DNA from: Rhizobium leucaenae USDA 9039
Lineage (GTDB): Bacteria; Pseudomonadota; Alphaproteobacteria; Rhizobiales; Rhizobiaceae
NCBI RefSeq assembly: GCF_000426285.1
Contig: NZ_AUFB01000014.1
Coordinates: 103,729 to 167,728, forward strand
DNA: 64,000 nucleotides
Direction of reading: 5' to 3'
Within the stretch, counting starts at the first letter, position 1. Every line of letters starts with the position of its first letter. The notes beneath the pieces are model-generated. The model saw only the letters and a list, made by a program, of their open reading frames with translations. It was not told the DNA's origin and did not search any database. A program made the position numbers and the translations under genes. Shown here piece after piece: positions 33,237-41,686 of this stretch.

Positions 33237-33948
33237 AGTCTGCACGAAGTGTGGAGAGTGGAAGCTTCTGGATGAGTATTACGTTCGAAACAAGAAGGAA
33301 CCAGAGAAAAGACACAACCAGTGCAAAGAATGCATCAAGGCAAAAGTTCGCGAATATGAAGTTCTGAATAAGGATAAACTTGAACCAAAGAAAAAGGTGT
33401 GGCGTTCTGCGAATAAGGAAAAGATAAATGCTGTGCAGAAAATTTGGAGGAGTAATAATCCAGACAAAGTTAGGGAGTATCAATATAAATGGAACAGAAA
33501 AAATCCAGACAAAATAAAAGCATCGGTAGCCAAGCATAATAAAAAAAGATCAGAAGATCCAAAGCACAGAGTAAACTCAAACATATCGCGTGCGATTAGA
33601 CAGTGTATTGATAAGGGTAAAAAATCTGGATATAGAGCGTTTGAGTTGCTTGGATATACGGTAGACGATCTGATTGAGCACCTAGAAAGAAAATTTAAAG
33701 AAGGCATGAATTGGGATAACTACGGGAAGAATGGGTGGGAAATTGACCACGTTGTGCCCCTCGATGCCCACAATTTTTCTGATCCAAGCCACTACGATTT
33801 CAAGCGAGCTTGGGCGCTATCGAACCTTCAGCCGCTTTGGAGAGGCGAAAACAGGTCGAAGAAAAACAAACTTTCATCTCCATTCCAGCCAACCTTGGCG
33901 CTGCCAGTACCCGCCAATGACAATATCAAAAAGAAAGAGGCATCTTGA
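33199..33948 (+). CDS. HNH endonuclease with N-terminal zinc cluster (homing-type)
   Basis: 249 residues. N-terminal CTKCGEW and QCKECIKAK form a zinc pair. A long Lys/Asn-rich central part follows. The C-terminal HNH is WEIDHVVPLDAHNF and WALSNLQPLWRGENRSKKNK. Base composition is far more AT-rich than its neighbours. It is paralogous to the gene at 44081 over the whole plan. Both look like mobile, free-standing homing endonucleases. Its stop overlaps a repressor-type promoter. Confidence 0.82.
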   Translation: MTKDIDHEIGQGKVCTKCGEWKLLDEYYVRNKKEPEKRHNQCKECIKAKVREYEVLNKDKLEPKKKVWRSANKEKINAVQKIWRSNNPDKVREYQYKWNRKNPDKIKASVAKHNKKRSEDPKHRVNSNISRAIRQCIDKGKKSGYRAFELLGYTVDDLIEHLERKFKEGMNWDNYGKNGWEIDHVVPLDAHNFSDPSHYDFKRAWALSNLQPLWRGENRSKKNKLSSPFQPTLALPVPANDNIKKKEAS

Positions 33949-33959
33949 CAAATTTGTAA
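33945..33959 (+). promoter_or_regulatory. ACAAATTTGT promoter/operator
   Basis: TTGACAAATTTGTAA followed by CTTTACAGCAA, nearly identical to the site at 41624. It overlaps the HNH stop codon and drives the 34011 operon. Confidence 0.7.
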
Positions 33960-34010
33960 CTTTACAGCAACGTGACGATACCAATGCACCACTACATAGA
34001 GGAGACGATT

Positions 34011-34427
34011 ATGGACGAGAGAAGACTTACCCCCGAGCATAAGGTGAAATACCTTGTGCTTGCCGAACACGCCGCGTTCAATGACGCAGACATTTTCGAC
34101 TATTCCACCGTCAGCGGAGACGACATAGACGAAGCTTACGAACAACTGCTCGACAGCGGCGAACAGTGGGATGCTGAAAGCAATGTTCGCGGCGGCGAGG
34201 TTGAAACAAACCTTAGATGCCCGATTAGCCGCAATTACGAGGCAAAGGCCGTAGCGGCAAAATTGCCTGACGGTTCATGGGTCGGCTGGACCTATTGGTA
34301 CGGCGGCGGGAAGCACGGCAACCCGGAAGAAATCGAGTGGATCGATGGCTCCTACGACGTCTCCTGCACCGAGGAAGAAAAGGTCGTTACAGTGAGAACG
34401 TTCGCTGTCGTCGAGGTGGCCGCATGA
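34011..34427 (+). CDS. Phage protein, 138 residues, unknown
   Basis: ATG 34011 after CACTACATAGAGGAGACGATT. Acidic; contains the WVGWTYWYGGGKHGNPEEIE block common to many phage and plasmid proteins of unknown role. First gene of the operon after the 33945 promoter; overlaps the next by 4 bp. Confidence 0.7.
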   Translation: MDERRLTPEHKVKYLVLAEHAAFNDADIFDYSTVSGDDIDEAYEQLLDSGEQWDAESNVRGGEVETNLRCPISRNYEAKAVAAKLPDGSWVGWTYWYGGGKHGNPEEIEWIDGSYDVSCTEEEKVVTVRTFAVVEVAA

Positions 34428-35167
34428 AGCCCGCCCGCGAAGCAGCAATTGGCGATAACGGCGGCCCGCCTCTCGACGCGCCGCCATCCGAATTCGACCT
34501 CATCAAAACTGAGATCGAAGACTTATTCATGGAGGCAACCAACTGGTGCGACGGTGAGCCAATCGGCGACCAAGCCACTCACGACGCCATCGAGCGCCTG
34601 TATGACGGTCTGCATGCCGCCGGTGCGAAAGCAGAAAAGCTACGCGTCAAAGAAAAAGAACCCTTCGACACCGCCATTGCCGAAATCCAGTCGCGCTTCG
34701 CTCCACTGATTGCCGACAACAAGTCCGTCAAGGGTAAGGTCACGCTCGGCAAGCAGGAACTGTCGAAGCTGTTGACCCCATGGCGCACGAAGATAGCCGC
34801 AGAAAAGGCCGCAGAGGCCGCCAGGATAGCCGAGGAAGCTGCCGAAGCTACCCGTGCCGCGACTGAGGCCATCCGCGCCAGCAGCGGCAATCTGGCGAGG
34901 CGCGAGTCTGCCGAAGAGTTGCTGGCCGATGCCAAGCGGTTGGAGAAGACGGCCAGCCAAAGCTGGAAGGCCGCGACGACGGGGACGGGCCTGCGCACGG
35001 TGTGGGTGGCTACGCTGGTGGACGCGGAGGCTGGGCTTGATTGGGCGTATGGGCGCGATCCGGCGCGGTTCACGGCGCTGGTGCAGCAGATGGCCGATGA
35101 GGCGTGCCGTGGTGGCGTGCGGGCTGTGCCTGGGTTTGTTGTGTTGGAAGAGAAAAGGGCTGCGTGA
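34424..35167 (+). CDS. Conserved coiled-coil phage protein, 247 residues
   Basis: Starts MKPAREAAIGDNGGPPLDA at ATG 34424, an N-terminus seen in many proteobacterial prophages. Central 100 residues form an Ala/Glu-rich coiled coil (AAEKAAEAARIAEEAAEATR), followed by a C-terminal domain with LRTVWVATLVDAEAGLDWAY. Function unknown; usually near replication or recombination genes. Confidence 0.75.
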   Translation: MKPAREAAIGDNGGPPLDAPPSEFDLIKTEIEDLFMEATNWCDGEPIGDQATHDAIERLYDGLHAAGAKAEKLRVKEKEPFDTAIAEIQSRFAPLIADNKSVKGKVTLGKQELSKLLTPWRTKIAAEKAAEAARIAEEAAEATRAATEAIRASSGNLARRESAEELLADAKRLEKTASQSWKAATTGTGLRTVWVATLVDAEAGLDWAYGRDPARFTALVQQMADEACRGGVRAVPGFVVLEEKRAA

Positions 35168-35457
35168 TGGCAAAAATCGAAGCAGGCACAATCCTCGCCT
35201 TTGCCGGCGGCGAGTGGAGCGATAATTGGACGACTGGTCCATTCAACGTCCTTCGTGATTTTGACCAGCAGGAAGTCGTTGACGCCTTCCGTGCGCAGTT
35301 CAAGCCTAAGGACGAGTGGGACGAGCCAGATGAAACAGCCTTCATCGCATGGCTAACCGTCAACGGCTACATCGAAGACGCGCCGAAGTCGTACCGCTGG
35401 TATGTCGGAGCATATGGCGAGTTCACGCCGGTTATTGTTGATGAGAGGGCTGCGTGA
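35167..35457 (+). CDS. Small phage protein, 96 residues
   Basis: TGATG overlap with the previous gene. Starts MAKIEAGTILAFAGGEWSDN; acidic. No known domain. Part of a run of tightly overlapped genes. Confidence 0.65.
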   Translation: MAKIEAGTILAFAGGEWSDNWTTGPFNVLRDFDQQEVVDAFRAQFKPKDEWDEPDETAFIAWLTVNGYIEDAPKSYRWYVGAYGEFTPVIVDERAA

Positions 35458-35705
35458 TGCAAGGAAAATGGGAACGACAGACAGGCAAACACCAGTCTGG
35501 CGAGAATTATCGCATCGGTAAGGTAGTCGTTGGAGCCGCGTTCTACAGCACCACGACACGCGACGACCCGCTCAAGTATGCCGTTCGGCTCGACCTACCG
35601 GGCATTAAGTCACCAGAAGATCGCTACGCCGACATCGAGCCGGCAAAAACGCGCCTTGAGCGTGCCGTTTCCACTTGGTTTAGGTGGCTAGAGGAGGAAA
35701 AGTGA
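35457..35705 (+). CDS. Small phage protein, 82 residues
   Basis: TGATG overlap again. Sequence MQGKWERQTGKHQSGENYRI; beta-rich then a helix ending WFRWLEEEK. Unknown. Confidence 0.6.
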   Translation: MQGKWERQTGKHQSGENYRIGKVVVGAAFYSTTTRDDPLKYAVRLDLPGIKSPEDRYADIEPAKTRLERAVSTWFRWLEEEK

Positions 35706-36073
35706 TGCCCTGTCAGAACGGCTGTGAGTACGCAGAGTCCGTAGGCATGCCGCAATACACTTGCGCCAATGTCTGCCAATATGACCGAGAACCAATCACC
35801 GACCGCCCGATTGTTGCCGAGCAACAAGGCGGCGGGGATACTGTATGGAAGACAATGGACAGCGCCCCGACAGAGCCGGGGATTGAAGTCATTGCGGCAC
35901 GCTTCGGGATGTTTGGTGGCCTTACTGAAATATGCGAAAAGTCGCCGTTCATCTCCTTCTGGATGCAGACTCGCCGGAAGTTCTACGGCGAGCCGACGCA
36001 CTGGCTTTGTAAGGTGCCATCCAGCTTTCCGCCCATCCGCACCTACCCCCACAGCGCCCTAGCGCGCAGTTGA
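35705..36073 (+). CDS. Small Cys-containing phage protein, 122 residues
   Basis: TGATG overlap. N-terminal cysteines (MPCQNGCEY, YTCANVCQYD) could bind a metal; the later part is WKTMDSAPTEPGIEVIAARF-like, a DUF551-style phrase seen in phage proteins. Low confidence in any function. Followed by 105 bp with a TATAAT at 36086 that may be a -10 box without a clear -35. Confidence 0.6.
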   Translation: MPCQNGCEYAESVGMPQYTCANVCQYDREPITDRPIVAEQQGGGDTVWKTMDSAPTEPGIEVIAARFGMFGGLTEICEKSPFISFWMQTRRKFYGEPTHWLCKVPSSFPPIRTYPHSALARS

Positions 36074-36178
36074 TACAGGATAGCGTATAATCAGCGCCGT
36101 CCCGTTCAGCATTCTATATCACCACGCCCGCGCGCCACCAACGCGCGGTCGGCAGGGAACACCATAAGAGGAGACAAT

Positions 36179-36757
36179 ATGAACCCGTTACCGGATGGGC
36201 GCTTCGGCGCCATCTTAGCCGACCCGCCATGGTCATTTACGACCTTCAGCAAGAAACACGTAGCCCCAGCCAGAGGCGCGCAACCCTACGCCACCATGAG
36301 CCTGAACGACATCAAGGCGCTGCCCGTCTCCGACGTTGCGGCGCGCGATTGCGTTCTGTTCATGTGGACCGTGTCGCACCTACAGCAACCCGCATTCGAA
36401 GTGGCTGCCGCATGGGGCTTCGCGCCCGTCTCCGTCGCCTTCGTCTGGGACAAGGGCCGCATGGGCATGGGTTACTGGACGCGCCAGGAGGTCGAGATCT
36501 GCCACTTATTCAAGCGTGGCTCTCCTAGAAGATTGGGCAAGGGCGTACGCCAACTTATCCGCGCGCCTCGTCGCGAACATTCAAGAAAGCCTGACGAGCA
36601 ATACGGCCGGATCGAGTCTCTTTGTGGCGGGCCGTATCTCGAGCTATTCGCGCGGCAGGCGTGGGCGGGGTGGACGGCTTGGGGGAATCAAACTGATAGG
36701 TTTGTGGCTGCGAATGACAACTACCCTGCCGCTCCCGCGCAAGCAGGTGCAGCATGA
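36179..36757 (+). CDS. MT-A70-type adenine-N6 methyltransferase
   Basis: 192 residues after ATAAGAGGAGACAAT. Catalytic motif ADPPW at residue 13 within RFGAILADPPWSFTTF; SAM-binding CGGPYLELFARQAW near residue 150. MT-A70 enzymes in phages methylate DNA adenine and can protect from restriction. C-terminus carries VAANDNYPA. No cognate endonuclease is paired directly, so it is likely a solitary protective methylase. Confidence 0.87.
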   Translation: MNPLPDGRFGAILADPPWSFTTFSKKHVAPARGAQPYATMSLNDIKALPVSDVAARDCVLFMWTVSHLQQPAFEVAAAWGFAPVSVAFVWDKGRMGMGYWTRQEVEICHLFKRGSPRRLGKGVRQLIRAPRREHSRKPDEQYGRIESLCGGPYLELFARQAWAGWTAWGNQTDRFVAANDNYPAAPAQAGAA

Positions 36758-36774
36758 GCCACCCCCAAACACAA

Positions 36775-37023
36775 CTACTCAATCACCCCAACCCCAGCCT
36801 CCCGCGCCGCCTCAATCAACGCCGCCCGCACAACCTCACCGCCCACCCTATCGTGCATACCGTCCAAACAGGCCATCAACGCCTTTTCGAAAGCCACCCC
36901 CTCACTCACGGGCCAGCGATCCATAAGGCATTCGGACGCACCGAGCACGGTGTTGACGTGCCGGTATTTGCCGGTGCCGTGGAGTTGGAGGTGCAGGGGC
37001 TTGAACGTTCGTGCTGTGGTCAT
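36775..37023 (-). CDS. DUF982 protein (cargo gene on opposite strand)
   Basis: 82 residues from ATG 37023 (MTTARTFKPLHLQLHGTGKY). The block ASECLMDRWPVSEGVAFEKA and ALIEAAREAGV identify DUF982, a family almost restricted to rhizobia and relatives. It is the only minus-strand gene in the 19.5-48 kb plus-strand run, with host-like GC, which suggests an acquired cargo gene expressed in the lysogen. Function unknown. Confidence 0.82.
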   Translation of the reverse strand: MTTARTFKPLHLQLHGTGKYRHVNTVLGASECLMDRWPVSEGVAFEKALMACLDGMHDRVGGEVVRAALIEAAREAGVGVIE

Positions 37024-37067
37024 AGGGAAGAATGTAGGGCGGTGGCTCAAATGGCGAGGGTGGCGGC

Positions 37068-37448
37068 ATGAGTAAAATACCGACAGGAAAGCCAATCATT
37101 CCCTTTCATCCCACGGTGGACGCCATCGGAGACCCAACCACCTGTTTCTGCTGCGGGATGAGGGCCGTTGCGCTCGGCGTTGCACCAAACCCGAAACCAG
37201 ACCCGCAATATCTTTGCCGGAGGTGCATCGTGGCGATCGACGACTACAAGAAAATCCGCAGGCTCGACGACTATGAACTTGCCGCGCTGGAGGGCGGCGT
37301 TGATGCGGTAGGGGAATTCATCGCATCCAAAGGTAATCTGACCGACCTCTCACTCTACGACGAGCTCGACCAGCGCATGTTGGTCAAGGCGGCGTGGGAG
37401 GGGTGCGCGCGGGGATTGAGGGAGGCGCTGAAAAGCGCGCCATTTTGA
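37068..37448 (+). CDS. Phage protein with Cys motif, 126 residues
   Basis: Starts MSKIPTGKPIIPFHPTVDAI; CFCCGM and CRRC give a four-Cys zinc-ribbon-like site in the first half; helical C-terminus. Overlaps the HNH gene by 1 bp. No name. Confidence 0.7.
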   Translation: MSKIPTGKPIIPFHPTVDAIGDPTTCFCCGMRAVALGVAPNPKPDPQYLCRRCIVAIDDYKKIRRLDDYELAALEGGVDAVGEFIASKGNLTDLSLYDELDQRMLVKAAWEGCARGLREALKSAPF

Positions 37449-38044
37449 TGACGCGCGCAAAAGCAAAACCCAGAAAACGCGACCCGATATCCCAAGGCGT
37501 GCGTTTTGACGTGTTCCGACGCGACAACTTCACCTGCGTCTATTGCGGTCGAAGTTCACCGGAAGTCACGCTGCATTGCGACCATGTTGAGGCGCATTCG
37601 AAGGGTGGCAGTGATGACAAATCAAATCTCGTCACAGCATGCATCGACTGTAATTTAGGAAAGAGCACAAAGAGCGTGAACAAAATCCATGCAAATGCAG
37701 CGAGGTTGCCGGCGAATGTCGGAGGCCTCGTTGGCCTGTTTGGCCATAGGATCGACGATGGTGGTCACATCCACAATCAGTTCAGCGTCATCGGGATGGC
37801 AGACGGCGAAACCTGCATCATCCAACTGTATTCGTTTCTTGATGGTAGCGCGACAGTCGTTGAGATGGTGGATGTGAGCGAGATCCGCGGCAACGGCTAT
37901 CGACTGTATGCAACCGAGCGCGCTTTCAAGATGGCGTATTGGGAGGAGAAAGAGAGGCGCGGTCTGCTGAGAAATAAGACGGCCGAAGAGGCTTACGAAA
38001 TGAGTGAATGGGTAGAGGCACGTCTACGAGGAAAAGCAGCATGA
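37448..38044 (+). CDS. HNH endonuclease
   Basis: 198 residues from ATG 37448. Classical HNH: RFDVFRRDNFTCVYCGRSSP, LHCDHVEAHSKGGSDDKSNL, VTACIDCNLGKS. The C-terminal half is beta-rich and without known motif. Could serve in nicking at replication or be a mobile endonuclease. Overlaps the primase by 4 bp. Confidence 0.87.
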   Translation: MTRAKAKPRKRDPISQGVRFDVFRRDNFTCVYCGRSSPEVTLHCDHVEAHSKGGSDDKSNLVTACIDCNLGKSTKSVNKIHANAARLPANVGGLVGLFGHRIDDGGHIHNQFSVIGMADGETCIIQLYSFLDGSATVVEMVDVSEIRGNGYRLYATERAFKMAYWEEKERRGLLRNKTAEEAYEMSEWVEARLRGKAA

Positions 38045-40377
38045 CCAAATCCCCCAAAGACCTGGCGCTCTCCTACATCGCCAACAACGTGCCGGTGTTT
38101 CCGTGCCGCGACGCTGACGAGGTGACGGACAGATACGACCCTGAAACCGGCGAGTTCGAGGTGCTGAAGGCCAAGACACCCCTCGTGAGCAATGGATTCA
38201 AAGGAGCCACGAAGCACGTACGCAACGTCAATATCCTTTGGGATCGCAACCCTACCGCAATGGTGGGCGCGCCGACTGGCGAACAAATGGGCGCATGGGT
38301 CTTGGATGTCGACGTCCACAAGGGCGAGGATGGCAACATCATCAATGGCTACGAGACCATAGCCGCGCTCGAGGCAAAATATGAGCCACTCCCACACACA
38401 GCCACAGCCAAGACTGCCGGCGGTGGCGAGCACCGGTATTTCAAATATATCCCCGGCGTGCGCAACCGTGGAAAGTTAGGTTTCGGCCTGGATATACGTG
38501 GAAGTGGCGGATACGTCATAATGCCCGGCAGCATCACGGCAGAAGGCAATGAGTATGTATGGGTAGACTATGACGGCGAAGGCATTCCGCCTGTTGCCGA
38601 TGCGCCCGATTGGCTGCTTGAATTGGTACTGCCCCCGCCCGCAACCCACACCAACAGCAACTACGTCTACGAATCTGGCGCCAACGACGCATACGTCGAT
38701 CGGGCAATTCAGCTTGAGCTTGAGGAAACGGCATCTGTGCCAATGGGTGCTGGCCGCAACAATCGGCTTTTCGCGGCGGCGGCGGCGCTTGGCGGATTTG
38801 TCGGGGCTGGAGCTCTAGCCGAATCGGAAGCGCGCGCAATGTTGCAGGACGTCGCTCGCGGATGGGGCAGGGACTGGGCCAAGTGCTGCAAGACGATCGA
38901 TAACGGCCTTGAGGCAGGCATAAAGCAGCCGCGTGAAATACCGGAGCGTACCTTCAGGGATGACGGCACGCAGCCGATAGACACCACCCTAATGATGGCG
39001 ACAACGAAAGCCAAGAAGGCAACCGCGCCGACAGTTGAGCACCCGGCACCACAGCACCCGGCCCACCCCGAAGAAGATGAACCGCCAGAATATAAACTCG
39101 AGGCCGTCGCAGATCTCGAAAGTTTGACTTACCCTGGCGGCTTGCTTGAAGACCTTATCGACTGGATCGTATCAAGTGCAGAGCAGCCGTCGCGCGCTCT
39201 CGCCATGGCTGCCGTACTGCCGTTGGTCGCCAGCCTATGTGGGCCGCGATATTCCACAGGATCTAGGGACACGCGCCCCAACATCTACACGGTCGCGCTG
39301 GCTGATTCTGGCTTCGGTAAGGAGCATGCGCGCAGTCAGATAAAGCGACTGCTGATGTCTGACCACGGCATTTTCGAAAACTACAGCGGGCCTGCTCGTA
39401 TCATGTCGGCGTCGGCGCTGCGCGAAGTTCTTGAGGCAAACCAGTCGGTGAATTGCCAGATCGACGAATTCGGCGGCTTTGTGCGTGACATCACAGACCG
39501 CAAGGCAGGAAGCCACCAACGGGCTATATCGACCGACCTGCGAGACTACTATTCCGCGTCTTCGACGTTCTTCGAAGGCGCCGCATACCGCGGTAGCCCG
39601 CCTAAGCGCATCTATAATCCCAACCTCTGCGTTCACGGCACGTCAACGCCAGAGCAGTTCTGGTCGGCGCTGTCGTCGGCAAGCGCCGAGGACGGTCTAT
39701 TGCCCCGCCTTATCCTGTTTCACGTCACCGGCAAAAAGCCGCCCGTCGTCGTGCCGGCGCAAGACGTCAGGCGTGTTCCACACACGCTGCTGATGCGAAT
39801 GGCCGATGTCGCTGGTATCGACGTAGCCAAGAAGAGAGGCAACCTTAGAGGCTATAAGATCGAGACGACATCGGAGGAGATTAAGCCGACGGTCGTGCCG
39901 TGGAGCGAAGATGCAAAGGGCATTCTGCGCGCCGTCAAGGAGACGATCGAGGCCAAGGAATCTGCGGTGGCCGCCGAGTCGCAACCCTTTGTCAGGCGCA
40001 TCATTGAGAATGCTATCAAGCTTGCCTTGATAGCGGCGGTCGGCACGGATCCGAAGCAGCCGGTCATAACTGAAGCCATTTTCGAATGGGCGGCCGCTGT
40101 AGCATGGACGTGCGCCGCGGCTATGCTTGCTGAAGTAGGCGAGCGCCTAGCCGATAACCAGCGCGAGGCGAACTATAAGAAGATTCAGGGGCTGATCAAA
40201 AAAGCCGGAGCGCTTGGCGTCACGGAAGGGCGCCTGCTGGATCGGTGCAAGGCAATCGAAGCCTGGCAGCGCGAGGATATCATCAAGGATCTGGTAAGCG
40301 GCGGGCGTGTCGTTGTGCCGGCGAACGACAATAAGAAGTCAGGGCCTAAGTCCAAGCGATACCTGTGGGTAGATTAG
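38041..40377 (+). CDS. Bifunctional primase-polymerase with helicase-like domain
   Basis: 778 residues from ATG 38041. The N-terminal Prim-Pol domain has VLDVDVHKG (paired Asp) near residue 87 and GGGEHRYFKY near 130. An Ala/Pro/His-rich linker separates a DUF3987-like C-terminal domain with DSGFGKEHARSQIKRLL as a P-loop near residue 425 and VNCQIDEFGGFVRDI as Walker B. This is a typical phage replication initiator/primase. C-terminal tail has VPANDN. The AT-rich iteron region follows immediately. Confidence 0.87.
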   Translation: MTKSPKDLALSYIANNVPVFPCRDADEVTDRYDPETGEFEVLKAKTPLVSNGFKGATKHVRNVNILWDRNPTAMVGAPTGEQMGAWVLDVDVHKGEDGNIINGYETIAALEAKYEPLPHTATAKTAGGGEHRYFKYIPGVRNRGKLGFGLDIRGSGGYVIMPGSITAEGNEYVWVDYDGEGIPPVADAPDWLLELVLPPPATHTNSNYVYESGANDAYVDRAIQLELEETASVPMGAGRNNRLFAAAAALGGFVGAGALAESEARAMLQDVARGWGRDWAKCCKTIDNGLEAGIKQPREIPERTFRDDGTQPIDTTLMMATTKAKKATAPTVEHPAPQHPAHPEEDEPPEYKLEAVADLESLTYPGGLLEDLIDWIVSSAEQPSRALAMAAVLPLVASLCGPRYSTGSRDTRPNIYTVALADSGFGKEHARSQIKRLLMSDHGIFENYSGPARIMSASALREVLEANQSVNCQIDEFGGFVRDITDRKAGSHQRAISTDLRDYYSASSTFFEGAAYRGSPPKRIYNPNLCVHGTSTPEQFWSALSSASAEDGLLPRLILFHVTGKKPPVVVPAQDVRRVPHTLLMRMADVAGIDVAKKRGNLRGYKIETTSEEIKPTVVPWSEDAKGILRAVKETIEAKESAVAAESQPFVRRIIENAIKLALIAAVGTDPKQPVITEAIFEWAAAVAWTCAAAMLAEVGERLADNQREANYKKIQGLIKKAGALGVTEGRLLDRCKAIEAWQREDIIKDLVSGGRVVVPANDNKKSGPKSKRYLWVD

Positions 40378-40394
40378 GCTGGCATGGGCGACGC

Positions 40395-40630
40395 GACAAT
40401 CATCCATCCAAGCGTGAGAACTATCCATGGATAATTAAAAATTTCGGAGAATTATCCGGGATAATTCGAAAGCTTGGATGGATAATTAGGACGCCAAAAA
40501 ATGTAATGAATACAAAGCCTTATATTCTATATATATACAATTATCCAATTATCCAACGCATTATATAGATACCTAAATATCTGTACTTATAGGGGGTCTA
40601 TATAAGGGGCCTTTGAAAATTGGATAGTTC
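40395..40630. other. Probable phage replication origin
   Basis: 282 bp without genes after the primase. TTATCC or GGATAA words occur repeatedly: 40421-40436, 40450-40466, 40472-40487, 40539-40555, 40620-40626. ATCCATCCAAGC (40402) is inverted as GCTTGGATGGAT (40472). An AT-only core with TATTCTATATATATACAATT lies around 40521-40542. Iterons, AT-rich unwinding element and primase adjacency make an origin the best reading. Confidence 0.7.
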
Positions 40631-40659
40631 GCTTCACCACCCACCACACAGGAGACACC

Positions 40660-41208
40660 ATGGCCCGCACCACACAGACCACCCGCCTTAACGGCAAGCG
40701 CGTCCGCATCGTAACGACGACCAGTGCGGCTGGAACGAGGGTAGCCGTGAAGGCGGCTCCGGTTCTCGAAATCGATCTGCAGATTGCCGCCGTCCGCGAG
40801 CTTAAGCGGATGGCCGAGTACGTCGCCAAGGCTGGAGACGTTCGCCACGGCACGTTCACGCTCGCCGCCGACCAGAATGGCTCCGGTTTCCGTGGCCGCA
40901 ATGCTGCGGTGAGACTGAAGGCGGCAGGCATGGCAGCCGGCGAGCCAGACGTTCGCCTGTACTTCGCTGGTGGCGTCCTTCGCTGCATCGAGATGAAGGG
41001 CGCAGAAGGCAGCCTCACGGATAGCCAGGAGAAACGCTTTCCGTTGTTGCGCGCTTTGGGCTTTGAGATTGCTGTCGTCGAGTCTTCTACGCCTGAGGAA
41101 GCCGTGGAGCGTAGCGTCGCGCTGGTACGTGGTTGGCTCCATGCCACAGCCGTTCCTGCCAATGACAACCACGCTGCCACGACGTTGCCCGTCAGCGCGC
41201 GAGGATAG
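40660..41208 (+). CDS. VRR-NUC domain nuclease
   Basis: 182 residues after CCACACAGGAGACACC. The nuclease core is AGEPDVRLYF, LRCIEMKGAEGSLTDSQEKR and LGFEIAVVES: the Asp, Glu-x-Lys and Gln of VRR-NUC, a Holliday-junction/structure-specific nuclease family. The C-terminus contains VPANDN. Next to the origin, so likely resolves replication or recombination branches. Confidence 0.87.
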   Translation: MARTTQTTRLNGKRVRIVTTTSAAGTRVAVKAAPVLEIDLQIAAVRELKRMAEYVAKAGDVRHGTFTLAADQNGSGFRGRNAAVRLKAAGMAAGEPDVRLYFAGGVLRCIEMKGAEGSLTDSQEKRFPLLRALGFEIAVVESSTPEEAVERSVALVRGWLHATAVPANDNHAATTLPVSARG

Positions 41209-41269
41209 GGCGGGTGGCTCGTGATTGGGGTTTGGCAAATATTAGCCGCTGGTGGGCTTGTGTGGGGAT

Positions 41270-41316
41270 TTGACAAATTTGTAGAAAGTCGCCAACAACG
41301 CTTGACAAATTTGTAG
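41270..41316 (+). promoter_or_regulatory. Tandem ACAAATTTGT operators
   Basis: TTGACAAATTTGTAG at 41270-41284 and again at 41302-41316, 32 bp apart (three helical turns), upstream of the 41369 gene. Cooperative binding by a dimeric repressor is plausible. Confidence 0.7.
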
Positions 41317-41368
41317 AATGCAGTAAAACCATAATTACCGAAACGCACCAAACTGAGGAGATGCAGTG

Positions 41369-41533
41369 ATGATTAAGGCAACTTTCAAGACCGAAGAAGA
41401 AGCTAACAACGTCATGGTGCAGACAGGCCGCTGTTGGACCCTTAAGGGCGGCGAAGGCGAATTCTGGGCAAAGATGCACGTAGGCTACGGCTGGAAGGTT
41501 GTTGAAGAATCCGACATCGCTAAGCTCAGGTAA
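41369..41533 (+). CDS. 54-residue phage protein under tandem operators
   Basis: ATG 41369 after CTGAGGAGATGCAGTG. Product MIKATFKTEEEANNVMVQTG continues RCWTLKGGEGEFWAKMHVGY and ends EESDIAKLR. Small alpha/beta protein, no family. Monocistronic between two operators and a terminator, so tightly controlled. Confidence 0.65.
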   Translation: MIKATFKTEEEANNVMVQTGRCWTLKGGEGEFWAKMHVGYGWKVVEESDIAKLR

Positions 41534-41588
41534 TTTGCTTAAATCACCGGCACAAAATAGAAATCCTCTAAGACCCCACACCCCACCA

Positions 41589-41613
41589 AGGCCGCCACCG
41601 TGCGGCCTTTTCC
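41589..41613 (+). terminator. Intrinsic terminator
   Basis: AGGCCGC, loop CACCGT, GCGGCCT followed by TTTCCC. Ends the 41369 transcript just before the next operator. Confidence 0.75.
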
Positions 41614-41623
41614 CGTTCCGCCC

Positions 41624-41638
41624 TTGACAAATTTGTAA
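41624..41638 (+). promoter_or_regulatory. ACAAATTTGT promoter/operator
   Basis: TTGACAAATTTGTAA followed by CTTTACAGCAATATC and ACGATACCAAT, the same extended sequence as at 33945. It heads the 41687 operon. Confidence 0.7.
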
Positions 41639-41686
41639 CTTTACAGCAATATCTACGATACCAATCACCGCAGCCGAGGGGACGAA

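Noticed and set aside
36754..37071. 105-codon plus-strand frame opposite DUF982
   Set aside because: DUF982 on the minus strand has family signatures; the opposite frame does not.
38008..38040. Longer N-terminus for the primase-polymerase
   Set aside because: The added residues come from the HNH gene's coding end; ATG 38041 has the usual 4 bp overlap.
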